A DNA stretch of 64,000 nt, taken from the NCBI GenBank assembly GCA_965222655.1, contig CBDCUP010000020.1, positions 186,001-250,000 of the forward strand, in the 5' to 3' direction. A program made the translations under genes and the position numbers. This DNA comes from CAUZIZ01 sp965222655. Its GTDB lineage: Bacteria; Acidobacteriota; UBA6911; RPQK01; JAJDTT01. Numbering within the stretch: the stretch's first letter is position 1; each line of letters opens with the position of its first letter. The notes below the pieces were generated by a model that ran no database searches, was not told the DNA's origin, and worked only from the letters and a program-made list of their open reading frames with translations. This document shows, piece by piece, positions 44,006 through 53,698 of the stretch.

Positions 44006-44413
44006 CTAGATTCCCCACGAGCCTTTCGCTGTCTCCCGGATGAGCGACCCGAGCACCTCCAGATCGAGGTCCGAGAGGTGCTTGAAGCGTACACAGCTCT
44101 TTCCGATGCTGGCTTTCGGCAAACGCTCCCTGTAGCGCTCGGCCACGTAACCCTGCTCGTCGGCGCTACAGCAATAGAAGGAGATGTAACGCTTGTTGCT
44201 GGCTACGCCGATCTTCATCCACTCGCCTTCGCGACCGCTGGCATACTTGTAGTGGAATCTGCCGTACCCCAGCATCCCGAATTCCATCGTCGGCTCGAGC
44301 TCCGGGGCAATCTCGCGAATGAAGTCATGAAGCTGCTGGATATCGTCACGGCGGTGCTCGTCGACGCCCGCTATGTATTCCTCTGGAGTCTTCGCATCCG
44401 ACTTGCCATACAT
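44006..44413 (-). CDS. DUF1801 (YdhG/Fra-like) domain protein
   Basis: A 135-residue protein of the DUF1801 type: KTPEEYIAGVDEHRRDDIQQ, LHDFIREIAPELEPTMEFGM, then WMKIGVASNKRYISFYCC and a closing RFKHLSDLDLEVLGSLI. Some family members are iron chaperones, most are uncharacterised. It is cytoplasmic and stands alone. Confidence 0.82.
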   Translation of the reverse strand: MYGKSDAKTPEEYIAGVDEHRRDDIQQLHDFIREIAPELEPTMEFGMLGYGRFHYKYASGREGEWMKIGVASNKRYISFYCCSADEQGYVAERYRERLPKASIGKSCVRFKHLSDLDLEVLGSLIRETAKGSWGI

Positions 44414-44573
44414 CTGTACATTGTAACCTGGCGGCGTGGAAAACCCTCATTCATCACTTACCTGTATTCGTTATCAGTATTCTTCAGGAAGATGATCCGA
44501 GTTGCCTTTGAAGGGCTTCGGCGCAGCGGCCGGAGGCCAAAGCTGCGTCTCTCGCGTTTCCGATTGGCGGACC

Positions 44574-45725
44574 CTACTTCGAGCCGCGGGTGAAGCTCCA
44601 GAAGAATCCCTCAGACGAACCCAGCCGCCGATTCCCCGCGGGCTCCGACATGATGCTGTAGGCAGAGAAGAAGCTGTCCTTGCCCACGGCGATGGTGTTG
44701 TAGGCAATGATGTCGGTCAAGCGGGTGGACTGGTTCATATAGGGGATCCCTGCCCTGGACCCATCTACCCAGGTTCTTCCTCCATCCAGGCTGATGCGAG
44801 CACATCGACGCGCTGCCGGAGGCACAAGGTCCTGGTAGTAGCCGGTGTTGTGGCTCACGATGACCACGTCTTCCGGGCTCCAATAGATGGTGCCGCGGTG
44901 GGCATAGAATCCAGTATAGCTGTTGGGGACCTCTCGGAACGTCCGACCTCCGTCGCTCGACTCGAGCAAGACCGATCCCTTATAGGGGTAGATCCCACCG
45001 GGTTCGCCGGGTGCGGGAGCCCCCGTGAGTCGCGCCACCTCGTGCGGATCCTCTCCGGGAAGTACTTGACGCTGTTTCCTGGACAGGGCCAAAATGCGTT
45101 TAGAATTCGTGGGGTCGACGGCATAGTCGGTCTCGGTGGCATGCTGATGCACAACCGTCGGATCGGCCCAGGTCTTGCCACCGTCCAGGCTTCGAACCAT
45201 TACATCCCGTACTCCCGGTCTCGACTGGTCCGGCTGCATCCAGCCATCCCAGTCGGCGTAGCGCATGCTCATGGAGAATGCCATGGCACCGTCGGGCCTG
45301 GCGATGAAGTTGGGGTAACACCAGGCTACCTGTCCCACGGTATAGGGGTCATTGTCGCCTCCAGGCGAGAAACGGCTGAAGTCGAAGGGAGTGCTCTTCC
45401 AGCTCACGCCACCGTCGCTGGAAGTCGCCACGAAAATCTGTCTCTCACGATACCTCAGTTCCTCTCCACCCTGAGAGCGCGGATTCCCCTGGTGGATCAA
45501 CCAGAGCTTGCCGTCGGAGCTGATTCCGAAACCGGCCGCATGTTGTCCTTCGGGCACTTCCGGGGAAAAACGGATGGGAAGGATGGTCCAGGTCTTGCCA
45601 TCATCACGACTCCTCGCCAGTCCCCTCGAGGAATCCGTAGACTGCGTGTTCAGGTAGATGCTCCCGTCCGGATGCCGGAGCATCTTCATCATGCTGGGCA
45701 TGCGGCCCACCGGAGGAGGTGCCAC
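44574..45725 (-). pseudogene. Sialidase-like (Asp-box) protein, 5' end removed
   Basis: A run of propeller blades with Asp-boxes: RSRDDGKTWTILPIRF, SSDGGVSWKSTPFDFSRF, RSLDGGKTWADPTVVHQ, ESSDGGRTFREVPNSYTG, SLDGGRTWVDGSRAG. The C-terminus EGFFWSFTRG is intact. No signal peptide or first blade is present; similarity starts abruptly at 45725, where the recombinase element begins, so the element has replaced the N-terminus. Related to the intact proteins at 56733 and 59670. Confidence 0.75.
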
Positions 45726-46614
45726 CGAATCTCAGCTCTTCAGGGATTTTTGCCACTGGATGCGAACCCACCGCGGTGCCCTGGAATCCACCCTGGGCTG
45801 CTATCGACCTTTCATCTTGAGTCTCTTACAACATTTAGGGGAGGACCCGAGCCGCTTTGATGTGCGGGCCCTTCGTAGTTTCCTTCTGCTGCAGGTGAGC
45901 GCCCTAGGGAGCCGTCGTCCCCGAAGCATGGTCACCGCTTTACGGATGTTCTTCCGCTATCTGGTCGCGACGGGAAAGTGTCCTGCCGACTTGAGCGCAG
46001 CCCTTCCCAAACTGGCCTCAAGGTACCTTGCCTCACTGCCCCATTATCTCTCCACCACGGAAGTGGAAAAGATCTTGGCAGCGTGCAATCCGGCCACACC
46101 GGCCGGCACTCGTAATCGTGCCATTGTGCTTCTGTGTGCCCGCTTGGGACTTCGATCGGGGGACATCCTGGAACTTCGACTGCGGGATATCGATTGGTAC
46201 CAAGGCAGCCTTCGCCTTTGTGGAAAAGGAAGACGGGAGGTGCGACTCCCCTTAACACAGGAGGTGGGTGATGCCCTGCTGGCCTACTTGGAGCGTGCTC
46301 GCCCCCCTCTTGAGAGGGATTACTTGTTCGTCACTTCCTACCCACCCTGGCGGCCTTTGGCCCGGAGTAGCTCAGTCAGTAGCACTGTCGCGCGGCTGAT
46401 GCGGCGCGCTGGAGTCAAGCCGCAGTGGAGGGGAGCGGCCCATCTGCTCCGTTATTCGGCCGCTACCGAAATGCTTCGACAAGGCCACTCGCTGCAGGAT
46501 ATTGGAGCCGTCTTGCGGCATCGCTCGATTGACACCACCCGGCTTTACACCAAGGTCGACGTCAACCTCCTACGGCAGGTAGCGCCTCCCTGGCCTGGAG
46601 CGGCACCATGTTGA
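45658..46614 (+). CDS. ritA: Tyrosine recombinase, first of a RIT-like trio
   Basis: A tyrosine recombinase/integrase. Core-binding helices (ESTLGCYRPFILSLLQHLGE) are followed by the catalytic domain: Arg in LGLRSGDILELRL, Lys in GKGRREVRLPL, HxxR in AHLLRYSAAT, LRHRSIDTTRLYTK with the second His and the nucleophilic Tyr. The final LLRQVAPPWPG is typical of RitA proteins. The annotated ATG lies in antisense sialidase DNA; element-derived sequence starts near 45730, so the N-terminus may be slightly truncated or fused. It overlaps the next recombinase by seven bases. Confidence 0.87.
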   Translation: MLPSGCRSIFIMLGMRPTGGGATESQLFRDFCHWMRTHRGALESTLGCYRPFILSLLQHLGEDPSRFDVRALRSFLLLQVSALGSRRPRSMVTALRMFFRYLVATGKCPADLSAALPKLASRYLASLPHYLSTTEVEKILAACNPATPAGTRNRAIVLLCARLGLRSGDILELRLRDIDWYQGSLRLCGKGRREVRLPLTQEVGDALLAYLERARPPLERDYLFVTSYPPWRPLARSSSVSSTVARLMRRAGVKPQWRGAAHLLRYSAATEMLRQGHSLQDIGAVLRHRSIDTTRLYTKVDVNLLRQVAPPWPGAAPC

Positions 46615-47504
46615 TTCAACAGATCGAAGCGTATCTTTCCCTTCGTCGGTCGGGTGGATTCGACCTCAGACATGATGGGCTCCTGCTACACAACTTTGCC
46701 CGTCAGGCATGCCAACGAGGCGAGACACATGTGTGCGCCCACTCCGTCGTCGAATGGGCAGGTCAAGCTCCCTCCGTGGCTCAGCGAGACCGTCGCCTGA
46801 AAACCGTCATCCGCTTCGCCCGCTATGCGCGGCTGGAAGATAGCCGCCATGAGCTGCCCCCAGGGGGCGTCTTCGGTCACCAGCGACATCGGCCGGTCCC
46901 CTTTGTTTTCACCCGCTCTCAGGTCCAAGCTCTGATTCAAGCGGCTGCCGGCTTGGTCTCCTCGGATCCCTCGCGTGCCCACACCTGCAGCGTCCTCTTC
47001 GCCTTGCTGGCCGTCACCGGTCTGCGCATCTCCGAAGCTCTGGCACTGCGTCTGGATGATCTCACCGCCGATGGACTGGTAATCCGCAAGACCAAGTTTC
47101 GCAAGAGCCGACTGCTGCCCCTGCACGAAACCACGGAAGCCGCCCTCGAAGATTATCGCCTCCACCATCGCCCTCTTGTCTCGGACAGTCATCTCTTTGT
47201 CACCGGGCGCGGCAGAGGCCTTTGCTACTTCATTGCCCGCCAGACTCTCTTATCCCTAGTCCAGCAGCTAGGACTGCCTCGGCAGGCTGCGCGTCTTCAT
47301 AATTTTCGTCACACCTTCGTAGTGAGGGCGCTCGAATCCTGTCCCGACGGCCGAGATCGGATCGCTCAGCACATGGTCGCCGTCTCCACCTATCTCGGTC
47401 ACTCCCAAGTCAGTCACACCTACTGGTATCTGCAAGCAACTCCCCAGCTCCTGCTGGATATTGCAGACGCCACAGAGAACTTCTTGCAAGGAGAATCCCA
47501 ATGA
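46608..47504 (+). CDS. ritB: Tyrosine recombinase, second of the trio
   Basis: A 298-residue recombinase. It has VTGLRISEALALRLDDL (catalytic Arg), KFRKSRLLPLHE (Lys), LHNFRHTFVVRAL (HxxR), TYLGHSQVSHTYWYL (His and Tyr). Overlap on both sides (46608-46614 and ATGA at 47501-47504) shows co-translation with its partners. In RIT elements the three recombinases are thought to cooperate, each binding its own half-sites. Confidence 0.9.
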   Translation: MLIQQIEAYLSLRRSGGFDLRHDGLLLHNFARQACQRGETHVCAHSVVEWAGQAPSVAQRDRRLKTVIRFARYARLEDSRHELPPGGVFGHQRHRPVPFVFTRSQVQALIQAAAGLVSSDPSRAHTCSVLFALLAVTGLRISEALALRLDDLTADGLVIRKTKFRKSRLLPLHETTEAALEDYRLHHRPLVSDSHLFVTGRGRGLCYFIARQTLLSLVQQLGLPRQAARLHNFRHTFVVRALESCPDGRDRIAQHMVAVSTYLGHSQVSHTYWYLQATPQLLLDIADATENFLQGESQ

Positions 47505-48526
47505 ACCCCATCGCCCCTCACATCAGTGTCTTCTTACAGCAACGGTTGCCGCAAGAGCGGGGAGCCAGTCCTCATACCTGCGCCAGCTACGCTCATGCCT
47601 TTCTGCTTCTCTTTGAGTTTGCCAGCAAGCAGTACAAGGTCTCTCCTTCCCAACTCTGCTTGGAACAGATCGACGCCCCACTGGTCTTGAAGTTTCTGGA
47701 AGAGCTCGAGCGGAAGAGAGGCAACAGCGCACGCACGCGCAATGCCCGACTGGCGGCCATTAAATCCTTCATGCGTTTCATCGAGTATCGTGTCCCCTCG
47801 GCCTTGGATCAGGTGCGACGCATTCTGGCAATCCCAGTCAAGAAAACCAGCACTCGTCTCGTCAGCTACCTCACCCGTCCCGAAATACAGGCTCTCCTTG
47901 ACGCCCCCGACGTCGCCACCCGTAAGGGCACTCGCGACCGAGCGCTGTTGCATGTGTGTCTGGCAGCAGGTCTGCGCGTGTCCGAACTCATCACGCTCCG
48001 CATGGAAGACTTAGCCTTCGAGCCCCGGCTCACAATCCGTGTCTGGGGAAAGGGAAGACGACAACGGGCCCTGCCCTTATGGAAAGAGACTGCGACTGCC
48101 TTGCGCAGCTGGCTGGCCATTCGAGGCGAAGCGCCGGTGCCCGAGGTCTTCCTCAACTCCCGAGGTCAGCCCCTAAGCCGTTCCGGCTTCGCGTACATTT
48201 TAGGCCAGCAGGCATCCGTTGCAGCCCAGAGTTGCCCGTCACTGCTCGACAAGCGCATCTCGCCTCACGTGCTTCGTCACAGCTGTGCCCTGTTGATGTT
48301 GCAGGCAACCCATGACATACGAAAAGTCTCCCTTTGGCTCGGACACGCAAGCACCCAAACAACCGAAATCTATGTGGAAACGGATCCTAGCGAGAAACTG
48401 GACGCGATCGAGGCGGTAACTCCGCCAGCCTTGCGCCGGGGACGCTTTCGTCCTCCCGATCGCCTCATAGCGCTCCTGAGAAGTGGAACATTATGCTCAG
48501 CGACACGGGCCGAATGGATAGGCTGA
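47501..48526 (+). CDS. ritC: Tyrosine recombinase, third of the trio
   Basis: A 341-residue recombinase: AAGLRVSELITLRMEDL (Arg), GKGRRQRALPLWKE (Lys), ISPHVLRHSCALLML (HxxR), LWLGHASTQTTEIYVETDPS (His and Tyr). The end (PPDRLIALLR) is characteristic of the third recombinase in such trios. Immediately downstream lie a palindrome and the 23-bp repeat array that probably mark the element end. Confidence 0.9.
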   Translation: MNPIAPHISVFLQQRLPQERGASPHTCASYAHAFLLLFEFASKQYKVSPSQLCLEQIDAPLVLKFLEELERKRGNSARTRNARLAAIKSFMRFIEYRVPSALDQVRRILAIPVKKTSTRLVSYLTRPEIQALLDAPDVATRKGTRDRALLHVCLAAGLRVSELITLRMEDLAFEPRLTIRVWGKGRRQRALPLWKETATALRSWLAIRGEAPVPEVFLNSRGQPLSRSGFAYILGQQASVAAQSCPSLLDKRISPHVLRHSCALLMLQATHDIRKVSLWLGHASTQTTEIYVETDPSEKLDAIEAVTPPALRRGRFRPPDRLIALLRSGTLCSATRAEWIG

Positions 48527-48869
48527 CAGCGTCTTTTTGCCCGCGCGCTCTTCATAACCATGTACTGGCCATAACAAAACCTATGGCCTGCAAGCCATAG
48601 TCTTTGATTTTGCGCATGGACTTCCTTTGGTTCGGCACGATCGCTCCTCCGAAAAGGAATCATCGTACCGAAGGAGTCCAACGTCGCTTCCGTCAACTCG
48701 TGCAAACCGATTCCGGGAAACCGGCCGCCTTTCCGGGAAACCGGCCACCCTTCCGGAAACCCCGGCCCTAGTGGCCGGTTTCCCACCGGAATCAGTGGCC
48801 GGTTTGCTCCGGAATCAGTGGCCGGTTTCCTCTGGAATCACCGGCCGGTTTCGTCCGGAATATGCAGGG
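48527..48869. repeat. Palindrome and inverted/direct 23-bp repeat array at element end
   Basis: At about 48580-48602 ACCTATGGCCTGCAAGCCAT forms a hairpin-like dyad. From about 48705 two or three units in one orientation (CCGGGAAACCGGCCAC type) are followed by four in the other: GTGGCCGGTTTCCCACCGGAATCA, GTGGCCGGTTTGCTCCGGAA and so on, the last ending CCGGAATATGCA at about 48867. IS91-like coding similarity starts right after. The array could be recombinase binding sites or the multiple terminal repeats of a lost IS (IS21-type ends look similar). Confidence 0.7.
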
Positions 48870-49583
48870 TTCGATTCCTCTTTACTCAGCCGCCTGTTCC
48901 AGCACCGAGTCTTGGAGATGATGGTGGCCCAGCACCGACTGAGCCCTGAGTTTGCCGAGAGGTTGCGCTCCTGGTCTCCCTCCGGATTTGGGGTCTACTG
49001 CTCTCGACCCATCCCTCCCGAGGATCGCCCGGCTCTGGAGCGTCTGGCCGCCTACATTCGACGTCCCAGCTTTGCCGCCTCCCGCCTCGACTATGACAGC
49101 GATCGGGGTCAAATCCTCTACCGCACCGCCAAGGGGACACTGCAATCCCTGGATGCCCTGGACTGGATTGCCCGGGTCTGCTCGCACATCCCCGATCGAA
49201 ATGAGCATCAGGTCCGTTATTATGGTCGTTACGCTAGCGCCTCACGTGGGAAACGACGTCAGCAGGAGAAAGCCGTCCACGGCCCGGGTTCCGAGGACTC
49301 CCCCGCCCAGGAGGAGTCCGCGGCCGAGCGCTTCAGCCGCCGGCGCCGTCGCAGCTGGGCTCGTCTGCTCCGCAAGATCTATGACGTCGATCCCTTGCGC
49401 TGTGGTTGCGGCGGCTCTCTGCGCGTGATCGCCCTCATCGAGCAGCCTCGCTTGATCCGCCAGATTCTGGCGGATCTGAAGCAGGGGCAACGACCACAAC
49501 GGGCGCCCCCACCCCGGTTGTTTCCGCAAAAGCTGGAACACTTTCTGGCGGAACTTTCTCCCCAGCAGGCTCAAGCCGTTTGA
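48870..49583 (+). pseudogene. IS91-family transposase, C-terminal remnant
   Basis: Similarity begins abruptly at SSLLSRLFQHRVLEMMVAQH. It includes the Tyr-bearing segment ERLAAYIRRPSFAASRL, the family hallmark TAKGTLQSLDALDWIARV, VRYYGRYASASRGKRR and SWARLLRKIYDVDPLRCGCG. The N-terminal zinc-binding and HUH domains are missing, so it cannot start rolling-circle transposition. The open frame runs upstream through the repeat array to 48627 but that part is not native. Confidence 0.85.
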
Positions 49584-49985
49584 GCCTCCGACGACTCGCT
49601 CTTCTGGGACGAGGTTCCGGATTGGCCCCACTGAAGAGCTCGAGCTCTTCAGTGGGCTTGCAATATCCCTGTGTCTGTTTTTCCCTCCCGACCGGCTCTT
49701 TGGTATCGCCTCGCCTCCGCTCCCACCCCCGTTACGCGATCTCAATCCCTTCGATCCCCCTCGATTTCCCCATCCACCTCATTTCAGCCCCTTTTGGGCT
49801 CTTTTCGGTTGCTTCTACCCTCTTTCCTAGAACTCAATCCAAAAGGAAAGTCCTATTGATCCAATGGCGGACTTCACCGCGTCCTTCCGGTGTATCATGG
49901 ATGGTTGGTCCAGTCCTGGGAAGAAGCAAGAATATATCCCAGCCATACTCCCTGGGATGCAGATTCATGCTGACGCTCTATAGGG
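49584..49985. other. Intergenic region with perfect 30-bp palindrome
   Basis: At 49627-49656 the two arms CCCACTGAAGAGCTC and GAGCTCTTCAGTGGG abut with no spacer. It lies 44 bases after the IS91 remnant and may be an element end or recombination site. No T run follows, so it is not a normal terminator. Otherwise no gene seen. Confidence 0.65.
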
Positions 49986-52229
49986 TCAACCCCCGCGAAT
50001 CTGGGAGGCGAATCGACTCAGCACGTTTTCGGTGACGCGCGAGACATTGTTCTCGTAGCCGTTGTAGGGAAGGCCGCCGCACCAGCCGATAGACCCGACC
50101 GAGAAGACAGCTCCGCCACGGGGGGTCTCGAAATAGACCATATCTGCCCGGATCTTCGGGCTCTCACTGCCGAACATGGGCCCGCTCAAACTGAAGAGAT
50201 CTTCCAGAGCGCACTGAAATCCATCCGAATGACCGAAGGATGAGGCCAGCAACAGAGTATGAGCCGGTGTGCCGAGGGCCAGATCGAAGCGGTCGATCTC
50301 GAACCCGGCCGCTCCCTGTTCCTGGACCAATGAAGGAAAGTCCCCGATGAGCTCGTCTGAGCCAATGCCCTCGAAGATGAAGGCCGCTCTGGGCTCGAAG
50401 CTGCCTGGCTGACGTCGGTAGGGACGGCCGGGTCCCGTCCCCAGGGATGTGAAGCCGACCCCGACCAGTTTCTGCGCCTGTCGGTTCCGGAAACGCCAGA
50501 GACCCCCCATTTCGCCGGTAGTGCTGTGGTGATACTGCCCCGGTTCGGACTCGCAACTCCTCATGCCTCCCCAGCGCCTGACCTCGATCGCGTGGGAACG
50601 CTCCGCGTCCACCAACGTCACCCAGTAGAAGCCGTTTCCTCCCAGATACATGAAGCGACCGCCCCCTGCCAGATACCCTTCCAATCCCTCGATCATCCGG
50701 CCAGTCCAATACTCGGGGTGGGAACCAGTGAGGACTACCCTGTAGGGGGACAGCAGGCCCAGGCCTTCCAGATGAAGATCCTCGTCTGTGATCACATCGT
50801 ACCGATAGGATTTTGCCTCCAGCCAGCCCAGCAGATGGAGATCCAAGCTGAGGTGATGGGGAGAGCCGGCAGCTGCGGAGAGGGGGGGCATGCGGTAGCC
50901 CGGCCTCAGGTTGAGGATCGGCCGCAGCCGGGAGGAATAGGAGACGCAGCTGCCGTCACTGTGCAAGTCGTAGAGACTGTGCAGTTGCTGGCTGACGATG
51001 AATTGATCTTCCGGCCGGGACGAGCCAGGCTCCAGGCCTCTGTTCTCCATCCGGTCGGGATTGTTGAACTGCTGGTTGGCATAGGCGAGATAGGTCAGAG
51101 TAGGCATCAGGACGGCGATATCGGATGAGGCCGTCCCCTTTGGAGGCGTGACGAAGAAGGGCACGTAGTCCTCCGCATCTGAGGAGGAGAGTCGTGCAGC
51201 GTAGACACCACTGTCCAGATCCGGTGGCACGCTCAACTCGAAATCGACGTCCCACGCTGCATCCTCCAGATCGTCGTCGTGGAAGTGGATAGCACCGTAC
51301 TCAGCGGGGGCCGCTCTGAAATCCACTTCATCTCCGGTCCAGTTGTGACCGGTGACGGCCCTGAGCGGCATGTTCACGGTCCGACCATGCATCCCATTGG
51401 GAGAGACGTCGCTGACCTTTTCCCCCGACAGGTCGAGAGAGAGGTTCCATGCGGCAAGCAAACCCTGTCCCAGATCCCCGGCGGCGGTGCCATCTCTGAG
51501 GAGCTCGACTTCACTGGGACCGAGGGCACGTCCGAAGAGGCAGGGGCTGTCGATCTTCCCATTGAAGTGACCGTCAACGTGACCCGGCGCGGCTTCGGTC
51601 TCCTTGCAGTAGGCGGCCATCAGCAACGGGGTCTGGCTTGCCACGACATCGTGCGGCTCGAGAGCAGCCTCGATCATCGCTCCCGAGGTATCCAGCGGCC
51701 GCGGGTCCTGGGGCTCCTGGTAGAGCCGTGCCTTCCCGGTCCTGGTATCGTAGGCGCCCGCCACGAAGTACCACTGTGACGCCCTCATCGCCTGACCTGC
51801 CCGGATCCGATCGACCCGACCCGGCCCGCTTCCCATCCACAGCTCCAGACCCTGTTCCGGATGGACAAAAAGCCCGAAGCCGACCTGGGTGGATTCGGAC
51901 CATTGGGTCAGAATCCCCTGGACTTCCTTGTGGGGTGTCGTGGGGAGGATCCAAGCCTGGAGAGTGAATCCCTCTGAAGTGTCCAGTGCTGCGGCTTCGG
52001 GCACAACAACAAACGAGCCGCGACGGAGCTCCTGCGTTCGTCCCTCGTATCGTCCGCTGACGGAGGTTGCCACGGGCTCATACTCCAAGCCGGAGCCCAT
52101 GGGGTTGGGACCGCCCTGAATCAGGCGCACGATCTCCGCCTCGTAGGTGGGCAACTGGCTGCTCACCATGAACCGGATCCTCTGACGCGGCCGGACGCTG
52201 AAGCGATCGGTGTAGCCTACAATCTTCAT
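49986..52229 (-). CDS. N,N-dimethylformamidase-like large subunit
   Basis: A 747-residue protein with the DmfA2 architecture. An N-terminal sandwich (MKIVGYTDRFSVRPRQRIRF, VSSQLPTYEAEIVRLIQGG) is followed by a LamG-like insert (SEGFTLQAWILPT, WYFVAGAYDTRTGKARLY, GKIDSPCLFGRAL). The catalytic-type core then shows YLAYANQQFN, LHSLYDLHSDGS, LTGSHPEYWTGRMIEGLEGY, LAGGGRFMYLGGNGFYWVTL. The known enzyme hydrolyses dimethylformamide with Fe bound by Tyr and Glu; here HPEYW contains the Glu-Tyr pair. No small subunit gene is seen. A natural amide substrate is more likely than DMF itself. Confidence 0.85.
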   Translation of the reverse strand: MKIVGYTDRFSVRPRQRIRFMVSSQLPTYEAEIVRLIQGGPNPMGSGLEYEPVATSVSGRYEGRTQELRRGSFVVVPEAAALDTSEGFTLQAWILPTTPHKEVQGILTQWSESTQVGFGLFVHPEQGLELWMGSGPGRVDRIRAGQAMRASQWYFVAGAYDTRTGKARLYQEPQDPRPLDTSGAMIEAALEPHDVVASQTPLLMAAYCKETEAAPGHVDGHFNGKIDSPCLFGRALGPSEVELLRDGTAAGDLGQGLLAAWNLSLDLSGEKVSDVSPNGMHGRTVNMPLRAVTGHNWTGDEVDFRAAPAEYGAIHFHDDDLEDAAWDVDFELSVPPDLDSGVYAARLSSSDAEDYVPFFVTPPKGTASSDIAVLMPTLTYLAYANQQFNNPDRMENRGLEPGSSRPEDQFIVSQQLHSLYDLHSDGSCVSYSSRLRPILNLRPGYRMPPLSAAAGSPHHLSLDLHLLGWLEAKSYRYDVITDEDLHLEGLGLLSPYRVVLTGSHPEYWTGRMIEGLEGYLAGGGRFMYLGGNGFYWVTLVDAERSHAIEVRRWGGMRSCESEPGQYHHSTTGEMGGLWRFRNRQAQKLVGVGFTSLGTGPGRPYRRQPGSFEPRAAFIFEGIGSDELIGDFPSLVQEQGAAGFEIDRFDLALGTPAHTLLLASSFGHSDGFQCALEDLFSLSGPMFGSESPKIRADMVYFETPRGGAVFSVGSIGWCGGLPYNGYENNVSRVTENVLSRFASQIRGG

Positions 52230-52256
52230 GCTGGTGTGTCCCTGAGAGTCCCCCTC

Positions 52257-52563
52257 CTATTTAATCACTTGAATGTCATACGCATACACGCTTCCCTCGA
52301 TGTTTGTGTTGCCGAACTGCAGGACCTCGTCGCCCGCGATGCGATGCCACTCGAGACGAAACTCGAGCACGTTGGCGCGACAGGGATAGAAGGGCAGCTC
52401 CGATTCTGCGCCCCGAAACTCGCGGCCGTTCAGGATGAGCAAAAAAAGCCCGATCGCCGGCGTACGTGTTCGAGGTCGCATAAGTGGAGACGAAGAGACC
52501 GAAGACGGTGGCGAGCCGGACATGTTTTCTCAGCGTATTCATCATGGGTTTCCTCATGGACAT
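52257..52563 (-). pseudogene. Small secreted protein, frameshifted at a T7 run
   Basis: The start MSMRKPMMNTLRKHVRLATV at 52563 opens a signal peptide (VFGLFVSTYATSNTYAG). The frame changes at the T run at 52440-52447, after DRAFF, and continues as LILNGREFRGAESELPFYPC, then VLEFRLEWHRIAGDEVLQFG to the stop at 52257. Family not recognised; one-base slippage in the homopolymer may be real or an assembly error. Confidence 0.45.
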
Positions 52564-52977
52564 TTCGATCCGACAGCCCGGGGGCGGCTCTGCCGAACCC
52601 GATTCCTTGCATCCTAGACCTTCTCGCTGAAAAGCGTCCCATTCCGAAGTGTACGGCAATTCTACCTGGGGTGTGATGCACGCCTCCCCGATGCGCACGG
52701 TCCGCACAAAGACCCTTGCTGAAGAGCCGGAATCAGAAGGAGCTGTTGGCTGGAATCACCACCTGATCAAGACTGGGAACCACTTGCCCTCGCCTTTGTC
52801 CTGGCCTTCAAACTTGTCTTCGCCTGTGCCTTTGCCTTCCCTCTTCATCAGTCGTCTTACGCCAGGGTGAGGCACGGGCAAGAGGTGAGGACCAAGCCAA
52901 AGGCACGTGGAAGGGCCAGGGCAAAGGAAACATCACCGCAAGGTCGGGTTGGTCCCGGCCCATTCCGGGCTGAGCTG
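52564..52977. other. Intergenic, low-complexity
   Basis: About 410 bp. From 52785 it holds CCTTTGCC/AAGGCAAAGG-type low-complexity DNA also seen near 15850. No gene seen. Confidence 0.4.
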
Positions 52978-53650
52978 TCAGGCGGCGATCTGGTAGACCC
53001 TCATGGCCGTTCCGCCCCGAATCTGGTCGATGTCGGCGGCGCTCATATAGGGGCACCGGTTCTTGATGTAGTCGAACTGGTACCGGTACTGCTCCACGGT
53101 GGGGAGCTCGATGTAGGTGAACTCGGTCCCCCACATCAGCTTCTCGGGACCGAACGTGTCGTAGAAGGCCCGGATGACCTGGTCGTCCGGACCATAGCGG
53201 TTGGGCTTGTTCCGGATTCCGTCCAGACCAGTGAGGAGTTCCATGACGACGTCGTGGTTCCGGACCAGTTCCACCACCGCCTCCGGAATGCGGATGCTAC
53301 CATCGTCCTGCAGACAGCTGGGAGGGTCGATTCCGTGGATGAGGACCACCTTCAGATCGGGAAAGCGCTTCATCACCTTGAGGAAGCCGGGACCCAGGAC
53401 CTTGAAGTTCTCGGGATAGCACGTGATGCAGACGGGCACTCCCAGGGATTGGAGCAGCTCCCACTGGGGATCGTAGCGGGGATGGTCGAAGTGGTAGAAG
53501 GGGTCGGGCCTGCCCCAGTCCTTGGGATCAAACCCCATCTTGACGCGCTCCTCGGGGCGCCATGTATCGTAGAACAAGCCCCTGAATCCCCAGTCCTCGA
53601 TGTGGGTCTGGATAAGCTTGAGCCCCGCCTCGCCCGGCAGCAGCCGCTCG
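52978..53650 (-). pseudogene. Amidohydrolase (TIM-barrel), N-terminally truncated
   Basis: The reading frame covers LVYIDERLLPGEAGLKLIQT, HIEDWGFRGLFYDTWRPEER, VPVCITCYPENFKVLGPGFL, VVLIHGIDPPS and MWGTEFTYIEL. This is the C-terminal two thirds of an amidohydrolase_2-type (ACMSD-like) enzyme. The metal motif HxH of the first strand is missing; no good start exists (ATG 53577 is internal), and the frame opens at a TAG near 53757. Opposite-strand sequence of another gene begins in the same area, so a rearrangement cut the gene. Confidence 0.68.
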
Positions 53651-53698
53651 TCGATGTAGACCAGCGATGAGAAATCCGGGCAAGCCTGGTTCGGTGGG

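Noticed and set aside
44502..45860. Open frame of 452 codons on the plus strand
   Set aside because: Antisense to the sialidase-like gene with five Asp-boxes; no family features of its own.
48705..48867. CRISPR-like array
   Set aside because: Units are contiguous with no spacers and occur in both orientations; no cas genes are present.
48860..48885. Possible tRNA T-arm (GGGTTCGATTCC)
   Set aside because: No acceptor, D or anticodon stems can be formed around it; it lies at the repeat-array and IS91 junction.
49627..49656. Rho-independent terminator
   Set aside because: The palindrome has no loop and is not followed by a T run.
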